Translations under genes and position numbers: made by a program
The notes under the pieces: generated by a model
Databases searched by the model: none
Told to the model about the DNA's origin: nothing
Seen by the model: the letters and a program-made list of their open reading frames with translations, nothing else
Shown: piece by piece, positions 1 through 11,983 of the stretch
How the letters are laid out: each line of letters starts with the position of its first letter
How positions within the stretch are numbered: position 1 is the first letter of the stretch
From: Cercospora beticola
Taxonomy: Eukaryota; Ascomycota; Dothideomycetes; Mycosphaerellales; Mycosphaerellaceae
DNA length: 64,000 bases
Direction: 5' to 3'
NCBI RefSeq assembly: GCF_033473495.1
Contig: NC_088938.1
Coordinates: forward strand, 2,170,001-2,234,000

Positions 1-1560
1 TCGCTAACCGACAGTACTCCCAGTCGTAGTCCATGGATGACATCCAGCTAGTGAGTTAGCCCTGTGGGCAATCAAGCCCTCAGCTTTTCAGAGAGTGAGC
101 TGTTTTCCGAGCAAAAGTTCGCTGATGAAATGTGTTCTCAGACAAAAGTCGTTGAAAGCTCTTTGGTGATGGGTGAGCTGGTGAGCACACCAGTCGGCAA
201 TTCATCAGAGAATGGAACTGGTATCTGACCAATGCTTCTCCGACGCAAGTATCTTCGGACTAATCTCGTTGATACGGTCTTGACAAGAGACAAGCTGGAA
301 AGCACACTGATCAGTAGTATGGGCGGGAGCGCGATGCTTTCTGGTGACAACATCGCTGACTGGATGCTCGCTCAGACGCAAGGCGTCGATTGGGTCTTTG
401 AGGTGGGCTCAGTTGGGAGGCACAAAAGCAACTCTCGCGCCAGAGAATAAGAGGATCGATGCAAAATTCATTCGTTGAGGAAAGATATTCTCTGAAATAT
501 CGTGTCGACGCAATCTCGCCGGTGGGCCAGATTCGAAAGCACACCAACGAGTTCCGTGCCAGAGAGCAAGGGAGTTCTTGACCTAACATTCGATCAGGCA
601 ACTTCTTCTCTGACAGGTCTCGCTATCATGATCTTGCCGAGAGGCAAACTGGTGAGCCCACAAGCCACGGTCTCCTTGGAGAGCGCATGGTTTTCGATTG
701 TCGCCATTCTCGCTAAGTCAGTTCCAGGAGGTACTCTCTGACGAATCTCGGCCACACGACTCTGCTGAAAGCCACGCTGCTGACCATACAAGTCGTTGGA
801 ATGTCAGAGAGCTGCATTTTGTTTCGCACAAATTGTTCTCATGTGACCGGCGCAAGACAGTTTCAGAGACATCTCATACATGCAAAGCTGCTCAGGGGAA
901 ACTTACAGGCTGTACAAGCCATCCAATCTGGTCAGAAAATCCTTAGAATTGAGAATGAATCGTGAGACTTAGAAGTCCATGTAAGGCACTCTCTGGCACG
1001 ACTCAGAGACGCAGTCTTGCTGAGATCCATGCTGCTGGCCACACAAGCTATCAGCTTGTTAGAGACACCCCAATCTTGAAACATAATTCGGTGATAAGTT
1101 TGCGATAGGAGGCGCTCTCAGATATATCCCGAGGAAATGATCTTGATGAAAATTAGACTGCTTGCCACACAAGCTGTTATCTCGTCAGAGAGACTTCAAT
1201 CTTGCAATAGAATCCGGCACTAAGTCGATGGTATGAAGCACTCTCAGATATGTCCTGACAACAAGATCTCGATGGAGGATAAACTGCTTGCCACACAAGC
1301 TATTATCTCGTCAGAGATGCAGCAGATTTTGGGGTTTCAATTGTGCTAAGTCCGAGATTCGTAGCGTTTTCTGAAGTTCCGTAAGATAACGATCTTGCTG
1401 GAATGGAAGCTGCTGGCCACACAAAGGAGCGTCTCAATAGAGGGGCCGGGGGTTCGACGGACAAATTTGCCGAGTCAATAATACAAACGTTCGAAGGCCT
1501 ACGATTTTGTGGAAAGTGACTCGAAGAGCCGACCACATCTATCTGCGAGTCTCTCAAATT
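1..1560. repeat. Degenerate tandem array, about 12 units of 117-126 bp
   Basis: A short landmark (ACAAG within CCACACAAGCT or a variant, followed about 15-20 bp later by a TCAGAGA-like motif) recurs near 72, 189, 306, 422, 543, 660, 788, 914, 1043, 1169, 1295 and 1421. Spacing is close to 117 bp in the left half and 126 bp (once 129) in the right half. The last four units are the best conserved. Most spacings are multiples of three, which hints at an ancestral 39-42-residue protein repeat. Read on the minus strand, several units begin with a related SLCGQQ/SLCGKQ string. However, an in-frame stop recurs at the same place in several units and no long frame survives. It is either a non-coding minisatellite or the remains of a repeat-protein gene. 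It runs off the left edge of the window. Confidence 0.7.
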
Positions 1561-1676
1561 GGTCCACAGAAAGTAGAAACGTAGTATTCGTTTCGAACTT
1601 TGACTCCGCCTACAAGAGCAAACGCTGAAACAAAAGTATTTTTCTACGTGCTATATACAGCATGCTGCGCGTCCTC

Positions 1677-2579
1677 CTATACACGCGGGTTAAGATTTTG
1701 GTGCTCCGAAATCAGTAGCTGCTTCTCTCCCGGACGGATCACATCATCGGGACCAAGCTGTACTCCACTGGCTATAGCATCCATTTTCTCCGGCTTCGCG
1801 AATTCTACGCGGTAGTAGATGTTCGCGCCCGAAAAGGTCAACTCCAGACGGTAGTAGACTTCGTAGAACTCTGCTTTCGCGCATCTCCAGCAAATATGGT
1901 TCTTCTTGAGAGCTATCGGCACTTGACGAGTGCGACATGTCTTGCAGTATCCACGGAACCACTCTTTTAACTTCTTGCCGGGTATTCTATCTGGTTGTTT
2001 CCACTCGAACTGCTCTTGGGCTAGATCCGGCAACGTGATACGAAGAGCGGCTCCAAATTTCTCGATGCCATCGCGGAGTTGATCGCCGTCGTTTGTGGTG
2101 AAAATGGGGCAAATTTCAGGTCTCTGATTTGCCGACCAGAAGACTTGTATCAGGAAGTCCTTCTCTCCATCCAGCGCTGGAACACATCGGAGCTGCCAGA
2201 ACGTCTGTCGAGTGCGAGGACCTTCTGGTACGATTGTTCGCCAACCAGCTTTGGCATACTTGTCGCTGTAGAATTGACTTGAGCGAGCCTTGTGACGTTG
2301 CGGCCTGGTCCGAGCAGCATCGCGGTGGTTCCCGAACAACTGGTCAAGATCGGGATGCTTGTCGGATTCGTAGACCTGATCTTCAGAGATGCCGAAACTG
2401 TCTGTGACGGGCAGATATCTCGTCTCTTTACCAGCGTACTTCAGCAATGTACCAGCAAGGGAAGGCGAGGCTGTGAAGAAAGTAAATGTAAGCCAGGGCT
2501 TTCCTGTACCAATTTCGATGAATGACCTGATGTCATTGAGGGAACTCTTTGTATTTCGCTGTGGAGCAGAGACCATCAT
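1677..2579 (-). pseudogene. C-terminal Hsp70-like fragment with an inserted CxxC-CxxC module
   Basis: A 300-codon open frame whose residues from about 45 onward align with the C-terminal third of the neighbouring Hsp70-like protein. Shared strings include LLKY, KHPDL, DGIEKxG, LPDL and xAKP. The N-terminal nucleotide-binding lobes are absent, and upstream sequence carries stops, so this is a truncated tandem copy. Between the LPDL strand and the next conserved strand it has an insertion of roughly 35 residues containing C-x2-C-x14-C-x2-C, absent from the intact paralogue and able to bind zinc in principle. The frame has stayed open for 900 bp, so it may be expressed as a short protein. A 3' splice site (TTCTTCACAG) near residue 42 could instead mark the true start of an exon. 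Pseudogene is the preferred reading but is not certain. Confidence 0.5.
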
Positions 2580-2698
2580 AACAAGACCAATTTGCTCTTC
2601 AACACGCGCTCAACGCGATTTCCACCATAATGCGAAGTCTGTGCAGTGACTATGGTAAAGCGGCAGTCATACGCTGATTCTCCAACACAAGCAATCTT

Positions 2699-4899
2699 CT
2701 ACTCCCGTGGAGTAGGATTGAAGTTTTCCTCAGCAATCTCGTCTTCTTCCAACAACACAATTACATGCTCGGCACCAAGATCATTTCCCGGCAGAAGTCT
2801 CTCCGACTCATACGCAAAAGCGTTGTTGAGTGCTTTTTTCGTGTATTTCGGCTTGGCCATCTCCCATCTCACCGAGATGCGCTCAGGAGTCCAACGCAGA
2901 ATCACACGATAAGCAATAAAGTACACGGCCGATGTACCATGACTCTGTGGCTCGGCAATGAACCCAAGACTCCCGAGGTCGGGTAGCTCAACAAACAGGG
3001 GCGGGCCCCATTTCTCAATGCCGTCTTTGAGTGTATCGTCAGTTCCAGCTACCATGATCGGACTATGCTCTGGACGCGCGTCTCTAGACCAGTATATCTG
3101 AAGTGCAAGCGTCTTTTCGTGAGGTTCGACAGTTCTCTGCTGCCAGTAGTGTCTTACTGGCTCTCGATCGGTGGCGGGAAGAATGGTGCGGACACGACTC
3201 TTGGCAAGGTAGTGCACGGGGTCGTGAGGGTCTTTTCCAATGAGGGCCTTGTTTGGTATCATGGTCGCAGCCCGGCGGCGGGACGGCCTCTCGATTGATA
3301 CGAGGGCCAGATCTGGGTGCTTTTCTGGCGCGAAATCTTGCTCTTCTGAAAGGAAAAAGCAGTCATCGGAGGCCAGGCTCCGTCTGGCGCTTTGATGGTA
3401 CTTCAGAAGTCCACCACGCGCAACAGCGTGGACAAATCCTGTAGGAGTCCTCGCGCCTCGCTGTATGTCGATCTTCTTGTGTGCGAAGGCCGCTTTGAGT
3501 TCCAACATGAATTGTTCGGATTGAGCGAAGCCCCCTACTACCACCACAGCGCGAACACGATCGTCCAAAAGCTGATTTACCAATGCGATATTGTTCTCGA
3601 TCACGGGCTTGGAGAACGCTGCAACTTCGGTCCTGCTCAGCGTTAGTAATTGAGACATACAGTGCATCGTATTCGTATGACTCACTCGTCGAGAAGAAAT
3701 TCAATGGTGTTTTCTGGCCCTCTGACACGGAATTCTTGTGGCCAAAGTGTGCTGGGACTAGAAGCTTTCTGCTTGATGTCCTCGAAACACTGTTTGGCAG
3801 TTGCATTGAACTGAGCTCGGGAAAACCCCAAGGCAATGGCCGCATCCGCTGTAGACATACCATGTACCGTTTGAAGTTGGTCTTCAAGCCACGAAAGAAA
3901 GCACTGGTTCACGTATTCGGAGCCGCAAAGTCCTCCGAGTGCCGTTCCCACTGCCTTGAGTTGCAGTTCCGGACCGGTGCTCGAATTCTGTTGCAGCTCA
4001 TATGTGACCAGGTCACTGGTGCCCCCTCCTGCGTCCAAGAGGATCATTCGATCGCCTCGTCGGTACTGAGTGCGTCCATGTAACTTGATGCTGTGTGCCC
4101 AGAAACCAGCCGCCGCTTGTGGTTCGAAGATGAGTTCAACTTCGTTAGATTTCAGACCGGCCCATTCGGCTGCTTTGAGCATTGATCTGTTGCCGGGTGG
4201 AAGCCACATTCCTGGAACGCTGATGAAGACCTTCTTGGCCATACTGCGAGCTGACTATGAATTAGTTAGCAGCAGTTTTGAGAAGCCCTGCAGATATCTC
4301 AAGCTTACCTCTTCGTCGACTTCAAGCTTGAACTTGATGCTGTCCACAACATAGGCCTCCACTCGTTCCAGTATAACACGGAGATGCAGAGCAAGTAAGG
4401 CGACTTTCTTCACTTCCAAGGTGGCATCTTCCGAACAGCCGAGCCAAGCAGGATCAAGCTCGTCCAGCCTGTCTCGAGCCGTTCTTGCAAAAAGCGAGTC
4501 TTCGAGGGATCTTGGGTAGAAAAGAAGCTTCAAGTGTTCAATCACCTGATCGTGCCTCAGTTCCTTTCGTGCCAGCATGCGCTCCACTTGCCAACCCCAA
4601 TAAAATCGCCCCTCGTCATCAAACGCAAGCTTTTGGGGTACCGCGGCAGCTTGTCCATCGAACTCGAGATCGATGATGTCCTCATCTTTCGGCGCTTGAT
4701 CGGCAGCACCAATCCGGAAACATCCCTATAGCTCGTCAGTGAACATCATGTGAAGAAGTTTCTGGGAAGTGATGGAGAAACGCAGTAAACCACGTTGAAA
4801 TTGACAGGCAGATTACATGCGCAAGGTCGCATGATGAAGTGAACGGGCGCTTACATGTAGTTTGGTGGTGCCATAGTCAACAGCGACATGGCGAACCAT
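2699..4899 (-). CDS. Hsp70-like (actin-fold ATPase) protein, HSPA12-type
   Basis: Four exons read 4899-4855, 4725-4309, 4254-3686 and 3632-2699, giving 654 aa with consistent phases. The intron at 3633-3685 has a perfect TACTAAC branch site. Nucleotide-binding motifs are visible: phosphate-1 VAVDYGTT at the extreme N terminus (residue ~5), phosphate-2 LLDAGGGTSDLV in exon 3, and the adenosine motif VVVVGGFAQS in exon 4. There is no canonical substrate-binding domain or EEVD-type tail. This matches the divergent HSPA12-like Hsp70 proteins that are expanded in filamentous fungi, whose clients are mostly unknown. The start ATG lies three codons before the phosphate-1 strand, as usual for the family. 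It is divergent from the gene at 5337 and followed by a truncated copy of its own C-terminal part. Family membership is sure; function is not. Confidence 0.85.
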
Positions 4900-5336
4900 T
4901 GAATCTTGCTGCTGAGGGCGTGCGGCGTCAGATTGACGGCGCGAGCGCTGCGGACGCTACGTGATGTTAGCCCGGTCGAGCACTGAGCTTCAAAACGATG
5001 ACGGGGATCTCGAATGATCACGTACCGCCATGGTGTGTTGTGCGCCTGCTGCGCGGAAGTCGCTTGTGCGGGAGCGCGCACTGTCGTAAACGTGTTGTGC
5101 GAGCGTTGTATTGTTGTGGTGCGAGAAGAAACAAAACAGTCTCGCGCACCTGCCGGAAAAAGTGGGTCTGGTGAATTGACTGAGCAGCAAACAATTCTGA
5201 AGTGGCAACCTTTCGATCCCTCACTCACCGCAACGACACCGCACTCTTCATCTTCAGTCACACAATAAGTCACTTAATCAATCCATCCCTCACTTTCTCC
5301 ATCACACTTTTGCAGTGCCGCGTCGAAACCAGCATC
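4900..5336. promoter_or_regulatory. Divergent intergenic region
   Basis: 437 bp between the start codons of two divergent genes, so it must hold both promoters and leaders. No TATA box or repeated operator stands out. The part next to the plus-strand gene is CT/CA-rich, as is common in fungal leaders. Confidence 0.5.
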
Positions 5337-7471
5337 ATGTCGAAATCGGACGAGCACCGCCTGCGCGCCTTCAAAACCATCTTGGATGACATCGGGGAAG
5401 ACAATGGCAGATATCGCAACAAGCCAGCCCAGCTGGCTAGAGTCGCTGAGCTCATCGGCAGTCAAGACCTCAAGCTCCGGCCCAGGCGCGGCGAGGTGAA
5501 GACACCGACAGCTGAAGTCTTAAGAGAGGCCTTGTTGAGCTTCTCGAGAAAAGGCCGTGGCAATGTCAGCGCCGAAAGCCTTTTCCAACGAGGGCCCCGT
5601 GCGCTTGATCAGCATCAGAAGAGGAAGTTGGGATACCCGGAAGAAGCCCGCACGGAGGTCGCCTCGAGCAGAAGTCGCAAGACTGAACTTGAGCGATTGA
5701 ACCCCGAGTGGGCTCAGCCTGTGCAACTTGGAGGCGCCGATAGCGCCCGCAGTCAATCTTCTGCTAATGGTGGAGAAGCAATGAGCGCTTCTACCCGTCC
5801 GTCTGCTGCGCTGGCAGACGCAGAGGTCCTGCCACATCTCCCTTCAACGACATCGGGCACAACATTCCCGCCATTCCCGCCTGCTGTGCCGTCACTTCCA
5901 ACGTACCGTTCAGCACTACCGCCACATGCGCAGTTCGAAACAGTCACGACCAATGAAGATCATGTGCAGCAAGCAAGAACAGATGGTACGGACGTCCGAT
6001 CCACACAGTCTCATCTCGAAAAGTGTGGCAGCAAACGCAAGCACGAAGCGGAGCCAGAAGACGGGCTCCCACGCAAGCGAAGTGCGCTCGGAGATGAAGC
6101 GCAGCCTGTATCGAGTATGACAAGCCGCAATGAGAACGATGAAGCTATGCCAGCAGTCCGCGGAACAAAACGCAAGCATGAAGCAACTCCAGGAGATGCT
6201 GGCCCACGCAAGCGATTCGCGAATGCACCCGGTGCCGAGTTTGCAACAGACGAAACGAGCGCAGGCCAAGGTGCTGAAGGATTGCCGGTCTCCTCGAGCA
6301 GTGAAGGGCACGCAGCAGTGGCGACTTCAGCAAATCTGAGTGGTACCTCGGCTGAGGCACCACAAGATCCACAAGATGTCCCAGCAGTGACACGATCAGG
6401 CCCAAATGAATCAACAAGAGCTTCGAATGCGGATACGGAGCCACGGTCGATTCAACAACCACAACTGCTCAATGTTGGTCAGACCATGACCTGGTATGAG
6501 CAAGAGCCGACTGAGAATGCTGAAAATCGGCATGGCACCAAAACTGGTCCAGCTCCCTACCCTGCTGGACTGAACAGAGTTGAGGGCATAAGGGAAGAGA
6601 TTCAAAGCATCGTGATGTCGATCGAGAGCGCGACCCATTATTTCCTGAAGACGTCGGGTATGGGAGATATGAATCCATCAATTCCGATGAATCCGTGCGA
6701 AGACTTGGCGAAGCTGTACAAGAGGATCTTTTGCCAGCCTTCTGGATCTTGGTGGAAGATTGAGGCCGCCCGAGTTCTCAGCACTAATATCACAATGGAT
6801 GAATGGTTGAGTGCCTGCGTAGGCGCTATGATTCACGAGCAGGTGTTTCTTAAGCCGGTTCCTTGGCGGTCGCCAAAGCAGTTGCTCGACGACATGAAGC
6901 ATGCCAGGCCGTACTTCGAGCGATTGCTTCTGGACTCGTGTAACGAAGGTGAGTGCTCTCGAGGGCCTGGCTACCTGATATAACTCAAGGCTGACCGTGT
7001 GATGTAACAGATCGATACCGAGAACTTGATTTCTACGTGTACAAATCCGGACAGGAGCAGATTGATGAAGGGACTGCATTCGAAGATGAACACGTCACGC
7101 CCGTCGCCACAGAACTTGCCAGCCAATGCCTCATGCTTGTAGTCCAGCAGATGAGGCAAGCCAAGATCGGTGTTGCGATTTCTGACGATGCGCTCACGAG
7201 AGCTATGACCGAGTACACCACAGTTTTTAAGAGAGCCCTTTTCCTACGAGGCCGGTGTGAAGTCTCCCCATTGGATTTCGAGTTCGACTGGCCAAAGCCA
7301 AAGACACCTTTCGATCGTGAATGGATGACAGAAATCCGGCGCCAGGATGACTACGCCAAGGATGTGCAAATATGCGCATTTCCGGCCTTTCGTGCGCGAG
7401 GGGTGAACCAAGGAGTCATGGCATACTTCTCAGAGGCGCGAGTTTACTGTTCATTGAAGCCGCAGCTCTGA
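5337..7471 (+). CDS. Uncharacterised, mostly disordered protein with duplicated basic motifs
   Basis: Two exons, 5337-6948 and 7011-7471 (donor GTGAGT, acceptor AACAG), encode 690 aa. I do not recognise a family. Residues ~1-60 are helical and charged and begin MSKSDEHRLR. Residues ~100-410 are rich in Ser, Ala, Pro, Glu and Thr and look disordered. Inside this are two copies of a unit with KRKHEA...PRKR, about 50 residues apart, each resembling a bipartite nuclear localisation signal. The C-terminal ~230 residues look globular, with many aromatic residues and a tryptophan-containing helix. An in-frame ATG 45 codons upstream (5202) is possible, but the 5337 ATG is preferred because the upstream part has leader-like composition. 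A nuclear role is only suggested by the basic motifs. It may be lineage-restricted. Confidence 0.75.
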
Positions 7472-8241
7472 CCACGCCATGCCTTGCTTCGTCGGTATGC
7501 AATGATGTCGGATCACGATGACTAAAGGCAGGATACGAGGTGATGGAGTGGTGGCGATATCCATGGGAAACAGGTGACATCTTGACTAATCGAGGATCTT
7601 CTCAGCTTTGACTCCCAGCCTCTCGAGGGTTGATTGAGTTGGCTGAGTCGACTTCGTGGGCATATCAATCCAGCCTGCTGCGTGTGCTCGGTTGTGCGAC
7701 TTTGACTCCCGCCTCTGGTGGTTCGAGTTGGTTGCGTAATCAGAACATTGTCGATTTGGGTTCGCGATGCGAGACCGATTTGAGAAACCTTTCTGGACCG
7801 ACATGGGTATTACGATTCTCTCCTTCCCGCGGATCTGCGAGTCTTGTCTCAGACGTTATGGTAGAGGAGGTATGGGGAGACAAGCTGCAGTTTGGACGCA
7901 GGAGCAAAGTAGTTTAATGACACCAGAATCGGGCTTCGGCATGCTCAATTATCTTTTGACGTTGCATAGCTCCGCCGAGACATTTGGCAGCATGTCATGG
8001 GAAACTCAGAGGTGTGGAAGAGGAAGGGAGGTCGCTTGCGACACAGAATTTTGCGGGAACAGCCGCTAGCCTCCCTCTGCACTCATCCAATGACCGCCGC
8101 CACCTACTATCTCCAACGTCCCACGTCTCCATGCAAGTGACTCGGTGAATGTCTATACTGAAGAGCAGGTTGTATAGCTCAGCACACTCTCTCCTTGTCA
8201 CGTCTCGCACTAATCACACTTTGCGCCGCTCATTCACCAAT
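7472..8241. other. Intergenic, no gene seen
   Basis: 770 bp between two plus-strand genes. Only short overlapping frames on both strands, none with coding-like content. The last ~100 bp before 8242 is CT-rich, consistent with the guanylate kinase promoter and leader. Confidence 0.5.
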
Positions 8242-8970
8242 ATGCCACCAACAGGTAGCACAGAACTTCTTTTCTCCACCCATTACCCCAACCTGACGAC
8301 TTTCTCCAGAGACCAAGCCTCGACCGATTGTTGTTTCTGGCCCTTCTGGCGCCGGAAAATCCACTTTGATCAAGCGTCTGCGCGCCGAGTACCCTGATCG
8401 CTTCGCACTCTCCGTCTCCCACACCACCCGCGAACCACGAGCTGGTGAAGAGCACGGCAAGGACTACTGGTATGTGTCGAAGGACGACTTCAAGAAGAAG
8501 GTCGAGGAGAATGGTTTCATCGAGCACGCACAATTCGGCAGCAACTTCTACGGCACAAGTGTACAGGCCGTGAAGGATGTGGCTGAGCAGGGAAGGACCT
8601 GTATCTTGGACATTGAAATGGAGGTGAGTTCATGAGGATACATGTAGCCGCAGAAGATGGCACACGTACGAGCGCATCTGAGGAGGTCCTGACAATACGC
8701 GAAACGTAGGGCGTCAAGCAAGTCAAGAAGACAGACCTGAACGCACGATACCTCTTCCTCCAGCCCCCCTCTGTCGAGATCTTGGAGCAGCGGTTGAGAG
8801 GACGGCAGACGGACAAGGAAGAGGCCATCCAGCAACGACTGAAGCAAGCCGAGAAGGAGATTGAATTCTCGAAGACGCCTGGCGTCCACGACAAGATCAT
8901 TGTCAATGACGACTTGGAGAAGGCATGGCTGGAGTTCAAGGCATTCTGTGTGCCAGAATCATCCTCGTAG
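8242..8970 (+). CDS. GUK1: Guanylate kinase
   Basis: Phosphorylates GMP to GDP with ATP; an essential cytosolic step in guanine nucleotide synthesis and recycling. Three exons (8242-8254, 8310-8623, 8710-8970) give 195 aa, close to the ~187 aa of the yeast enzyme. The first exon is only 13 bp (MPPT plus one base). The P-loop [10 protein letters not shown] starts at residue ~15. The GMP-binding segment follows ([19 protein letters not shown]), then [15 protein letters not shown] and the conserved RLRGR lid region near residue 130. All catalytic landmarks are present and no domain is fused. Gene order gives no functional context. This is one of the safest assignments in the window. Confidence 0.95.
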
Positions 8971-9733
8971 CAGTCGCGAGTGTCAACGTTTGACCGGCGT
9001 GAGGGTCACAAGAGATCATACGACAGAAGATACAAGGTCGAAAGTCAAGTCAACGGTATAGAGGCGAGGCTGCACGAAGCCGGCGCATCGGTCAATCAGC
9101 CTACATCACAATGTCAGGGATGACATCTTCGAAGTTCCATGCATCTGCTAGGCCTAGACCCGATACAACTCATCCGCGCTCTAGGGCTTTAGGGTGTTGT
9201 GCTCGCTGATTGGCTGGACTTAGCCACAAAACTGATGCCAACGGAAGCGATATAGCAGTTCAGCACAGCATACAATCAGGCTTACAGTCAGCAAAACGCT
9301 CCTCGATCTCCGCACAATAACAGCCATTCAGAAGCGTCCGAAATGTGCTCATCGTATATCTCGATGTCACACCACCCACTGTACCTTCCCAAAACGACCA
9401 GTTTCGGGCTGCCAAGAACGCCTGAGGTGCTTTGAGCATGTTTTCTGGAAAGGAAGTTGTGCTTGAGATATCGCCGCACCTCGTCGAACCAAAGAAATGC
9501 AATCGTCGGCGCCGCTCCCGCTGCCTTAGCACGCAACCCCACGTGCGAAGAAGGGCCCTGGACTGCGTGGCTGTCGAACTTTGTTTCGAGTGAAGTCTGG
9601 GCCTGCATGTGCAAGAGCGGTCAGCCATCTTGGGGATGAGCAGATATGAAAAGACTGATCCTCGCCCATTTTCTGATCCAGTTCTGATGAGACAAAGGTG
9701 CTCAACTCCATCCCAAGCTCTGGCTCTGGCAAC
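8971..9733. other. Intergenic, no supported gene
   Basis: 763 bp. A 108-codon minus-strand frame (9288-9614) and a 72-codon one (9526-9744) overlap each other and run into the ferric reductase start. Neither has a recognisable motif or a clean intron linking them, so I treat the stretch as the downstream region of the kinase plus the reductase promoter. Confidence 0.4.
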
Positions 9734-11983
9734 ATGACTTCCACATCGATACGATTGGTACTGATCGTCCTCGCCTGTCTGTGGACTCCTTCTGCCTCTG
9801 CCTCAGAAGCTTCTCAAAGACCTCGCGGGTCTGGCTTCATTGGATATGGTAACTCCAGTCCATCTTGATTTGTATGTCAAATCGGCTAAGACTACCAGGC
9901 ATCTCGATGTACAAGCCCACCTGCGCCACAGCTTGTCGTGATTCGGTCAGCAATCCGCTCAATTGCAATGGCACCACGGACCACCACCACATGGTGAAGC
10001 GCATGGGTGGTATGTCAATGGAAAAACCGACTCCAGAATGCTACGCCAACAATGATCGCTTTTTGCAATCCGTGGCGTACTGTGTCTCGCAGCACTGTCA
10101 AGACGTCGAGCCCTGGAAGGTCGAGCAGTGGTGGGCGAGACGAATGCCGGGTAAAATTCCTGGCCAGCCAAAACCGAAGGAGACTTATCAAGAAGCGCTG
10201 GCGAAGGTCATCATCCCACCAAACACCACTATTCCCGCAGACGAGATGCTCATGGACGAGAACACACTCGTGGCCGGGGATACCTACCTGGCAAATTTCA
10301 ATGGCGATGATGTATTCGAGAGCAATGAGTCGACGCACGTTCGCTTCGGGTAGGTCACTTGTGTGCAGTCCTGCATGTATGCTGACGTAGAACAGTTTGA
10401 TCTTGCTCACCACTGGCGCGGCGATTCCCATTGCACTGTCCCTACTTCGATTCGTTCCATTCCCGAAAACCTTCGTCAGTCGGTTCAATGCTGTCCTTAT
10501 TGACCCGCCTGTGTTTGGTACGAAACACAGTGTCGCCTGGCTCAACACCTTTATCGCTCCTACTCGCGGACAGGCGTTCTTCATCGCATATCTCTGGACC
10601 ATCAACATCGTTCTATGTTCTGTGGGATATCACACAAGGCGGCCCAATTCCTGGTTCGCAACGGAGGCACAAGAGATCGCGACTTACATCTCCTATCGAA
10701 CTGGAATCCTGAGCTTTGCCAACGTTGCACTCCTCGTGCTTTATGCTGGCCGGAACAATGTCCTCCTCTGGGTCACGAACTGTTCACACTCTACCTTCCT
10801 GCTTTTACATCGCTGGATCGCCTTTATATGCGCGCTGCAAGCATGCGTGCACTCTGCCATTCTGCTGCAAATATACGTCAATCAGCCAGACTACGATTAT
10901 ATGTCTGAGAGCAAGAAGCCGTACTGGGTCTGGGGAATTGTCGCCACTCTAGGCTTGGTCGTTCTCCTACCAACGTCGATCCATCCGATACGGAGAAAGG
11001 TCTACGAACTGTTCCTTGCGTGGCACATTGTCATTGCCTTCTTCATCCTCATTGGCGGGTACTACCATGTCGTACTTTGTTTCGGCCATCAATGGGGCTA
11101 CGAAACTTGGCTGCTCATCGCGTTCGCGTGCTGGGCTTTTGATCGTGTCATGCGGATACTTCGCATCGCTCGCAATGGAGTTAGGACTGGTGCGGTCACA
11201 ATTATTGACGAAGACTACATTCGGCTTGACATCCCTGGAGTCTCTGCTGCGGGCCAGGCCTACCTTTATTTCCCGACTCTGACTTGGCGCGTCTGGGAGA
11301 ACCACCCGTTCACCGTTGCAGGAGCATTGACTGCCACAAACACAGCGCAACCATCTGAGCTCAGTTCGCGATCCAGCATTCAAGATCCTGAAAAGCTGCC
11401 TACCCATGAAGTCCGGCCCGTTGCTCCTGACGGTAGGCGATCGACACCAGGCTCCTCCCAGCGACTGCAGGCATATCGAGTTGGCCTCAGTTTCTTCATT
11501 CGCACGCACACTGGTACCACCTCCATGCTCCGTTCTCGGAAGACTCTTCCAGTTTTGATTGAATCCTCGTATGGGCAGAATGTCTTCGGCGACCACGGAG
11601 GCAGCGACCTCTCCTCTTACCCAAATTTGATCTGCATCGCTGGTGGCGTTGGCATTACTGCCGTTCTACCTTTCCTAGCTAGTCACATCGGTCGCAGCAA
11701 GCTATTTTGGGGCGTGCGAACAGGCGGGCTCGTGGAAGCTATGCATGATACCTTCGCTGAGCCCGCATATGCTGGCGCTGACATTCAGATCGCAAGGGGA
11801 GAAAGACTGGACTTGAGGGCTATTCTGGAGAAGGAGATCAAAGCCGATGCAGGTACTGGCACTGCGATTGTAGTGAGTGGACCACCGAGCATGGCCGATG
11901 ATGTGAGAGTCATTGCAAGTGAACTTGCCGCGAAAGAGGAGGACTCTGTGATCGCTTTTGTTGAGGAGAGCTATAGTTGGTAG
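9734..11983 (+). CDS. Ferric-chelate reductase (FRE/NOX family)
   Basis: Reduces extracellular ferric (or cupric) chelates with cytosolic NADPH through FAD and two haems, feeding high-affinity iron uptake at the plasma membrane. Exons 9734-9848, 9899-10349 and 10396-11983 give 717 aa. A signal peptide (LVLIVLACLWTPSASA) leads into a cysteine-containing extracellular segment. About seven membrane helices follow. Two carry the bis-haem histidine pairs spaced H-x13-H (HRWIAFICALQACVH; HIVIAFFILIGGYYH). The FAD motif HPFTVAG, the NADPH motif GGVGITAVLPFL, the late VVSGPPSMADDV and the C-terminal FVEESYSW are all present. It looks intact and active. Iron regulation is expected from the family; I did not find a convincing GATA-type site cluster upstream. 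Confidence 0.93.

Noticed and set aside
1..1560. CRISPR-like array
   Set aside because: Units are long (117-126 bp) and degenerate throughout, without short identical repeats and unique spacers; the genome is fungal.
9288..9744. Two small minus-strand frames upstream of the ferric reductase
   Set aside because: They overlap the reductase start, lack a workable intron and match no family.
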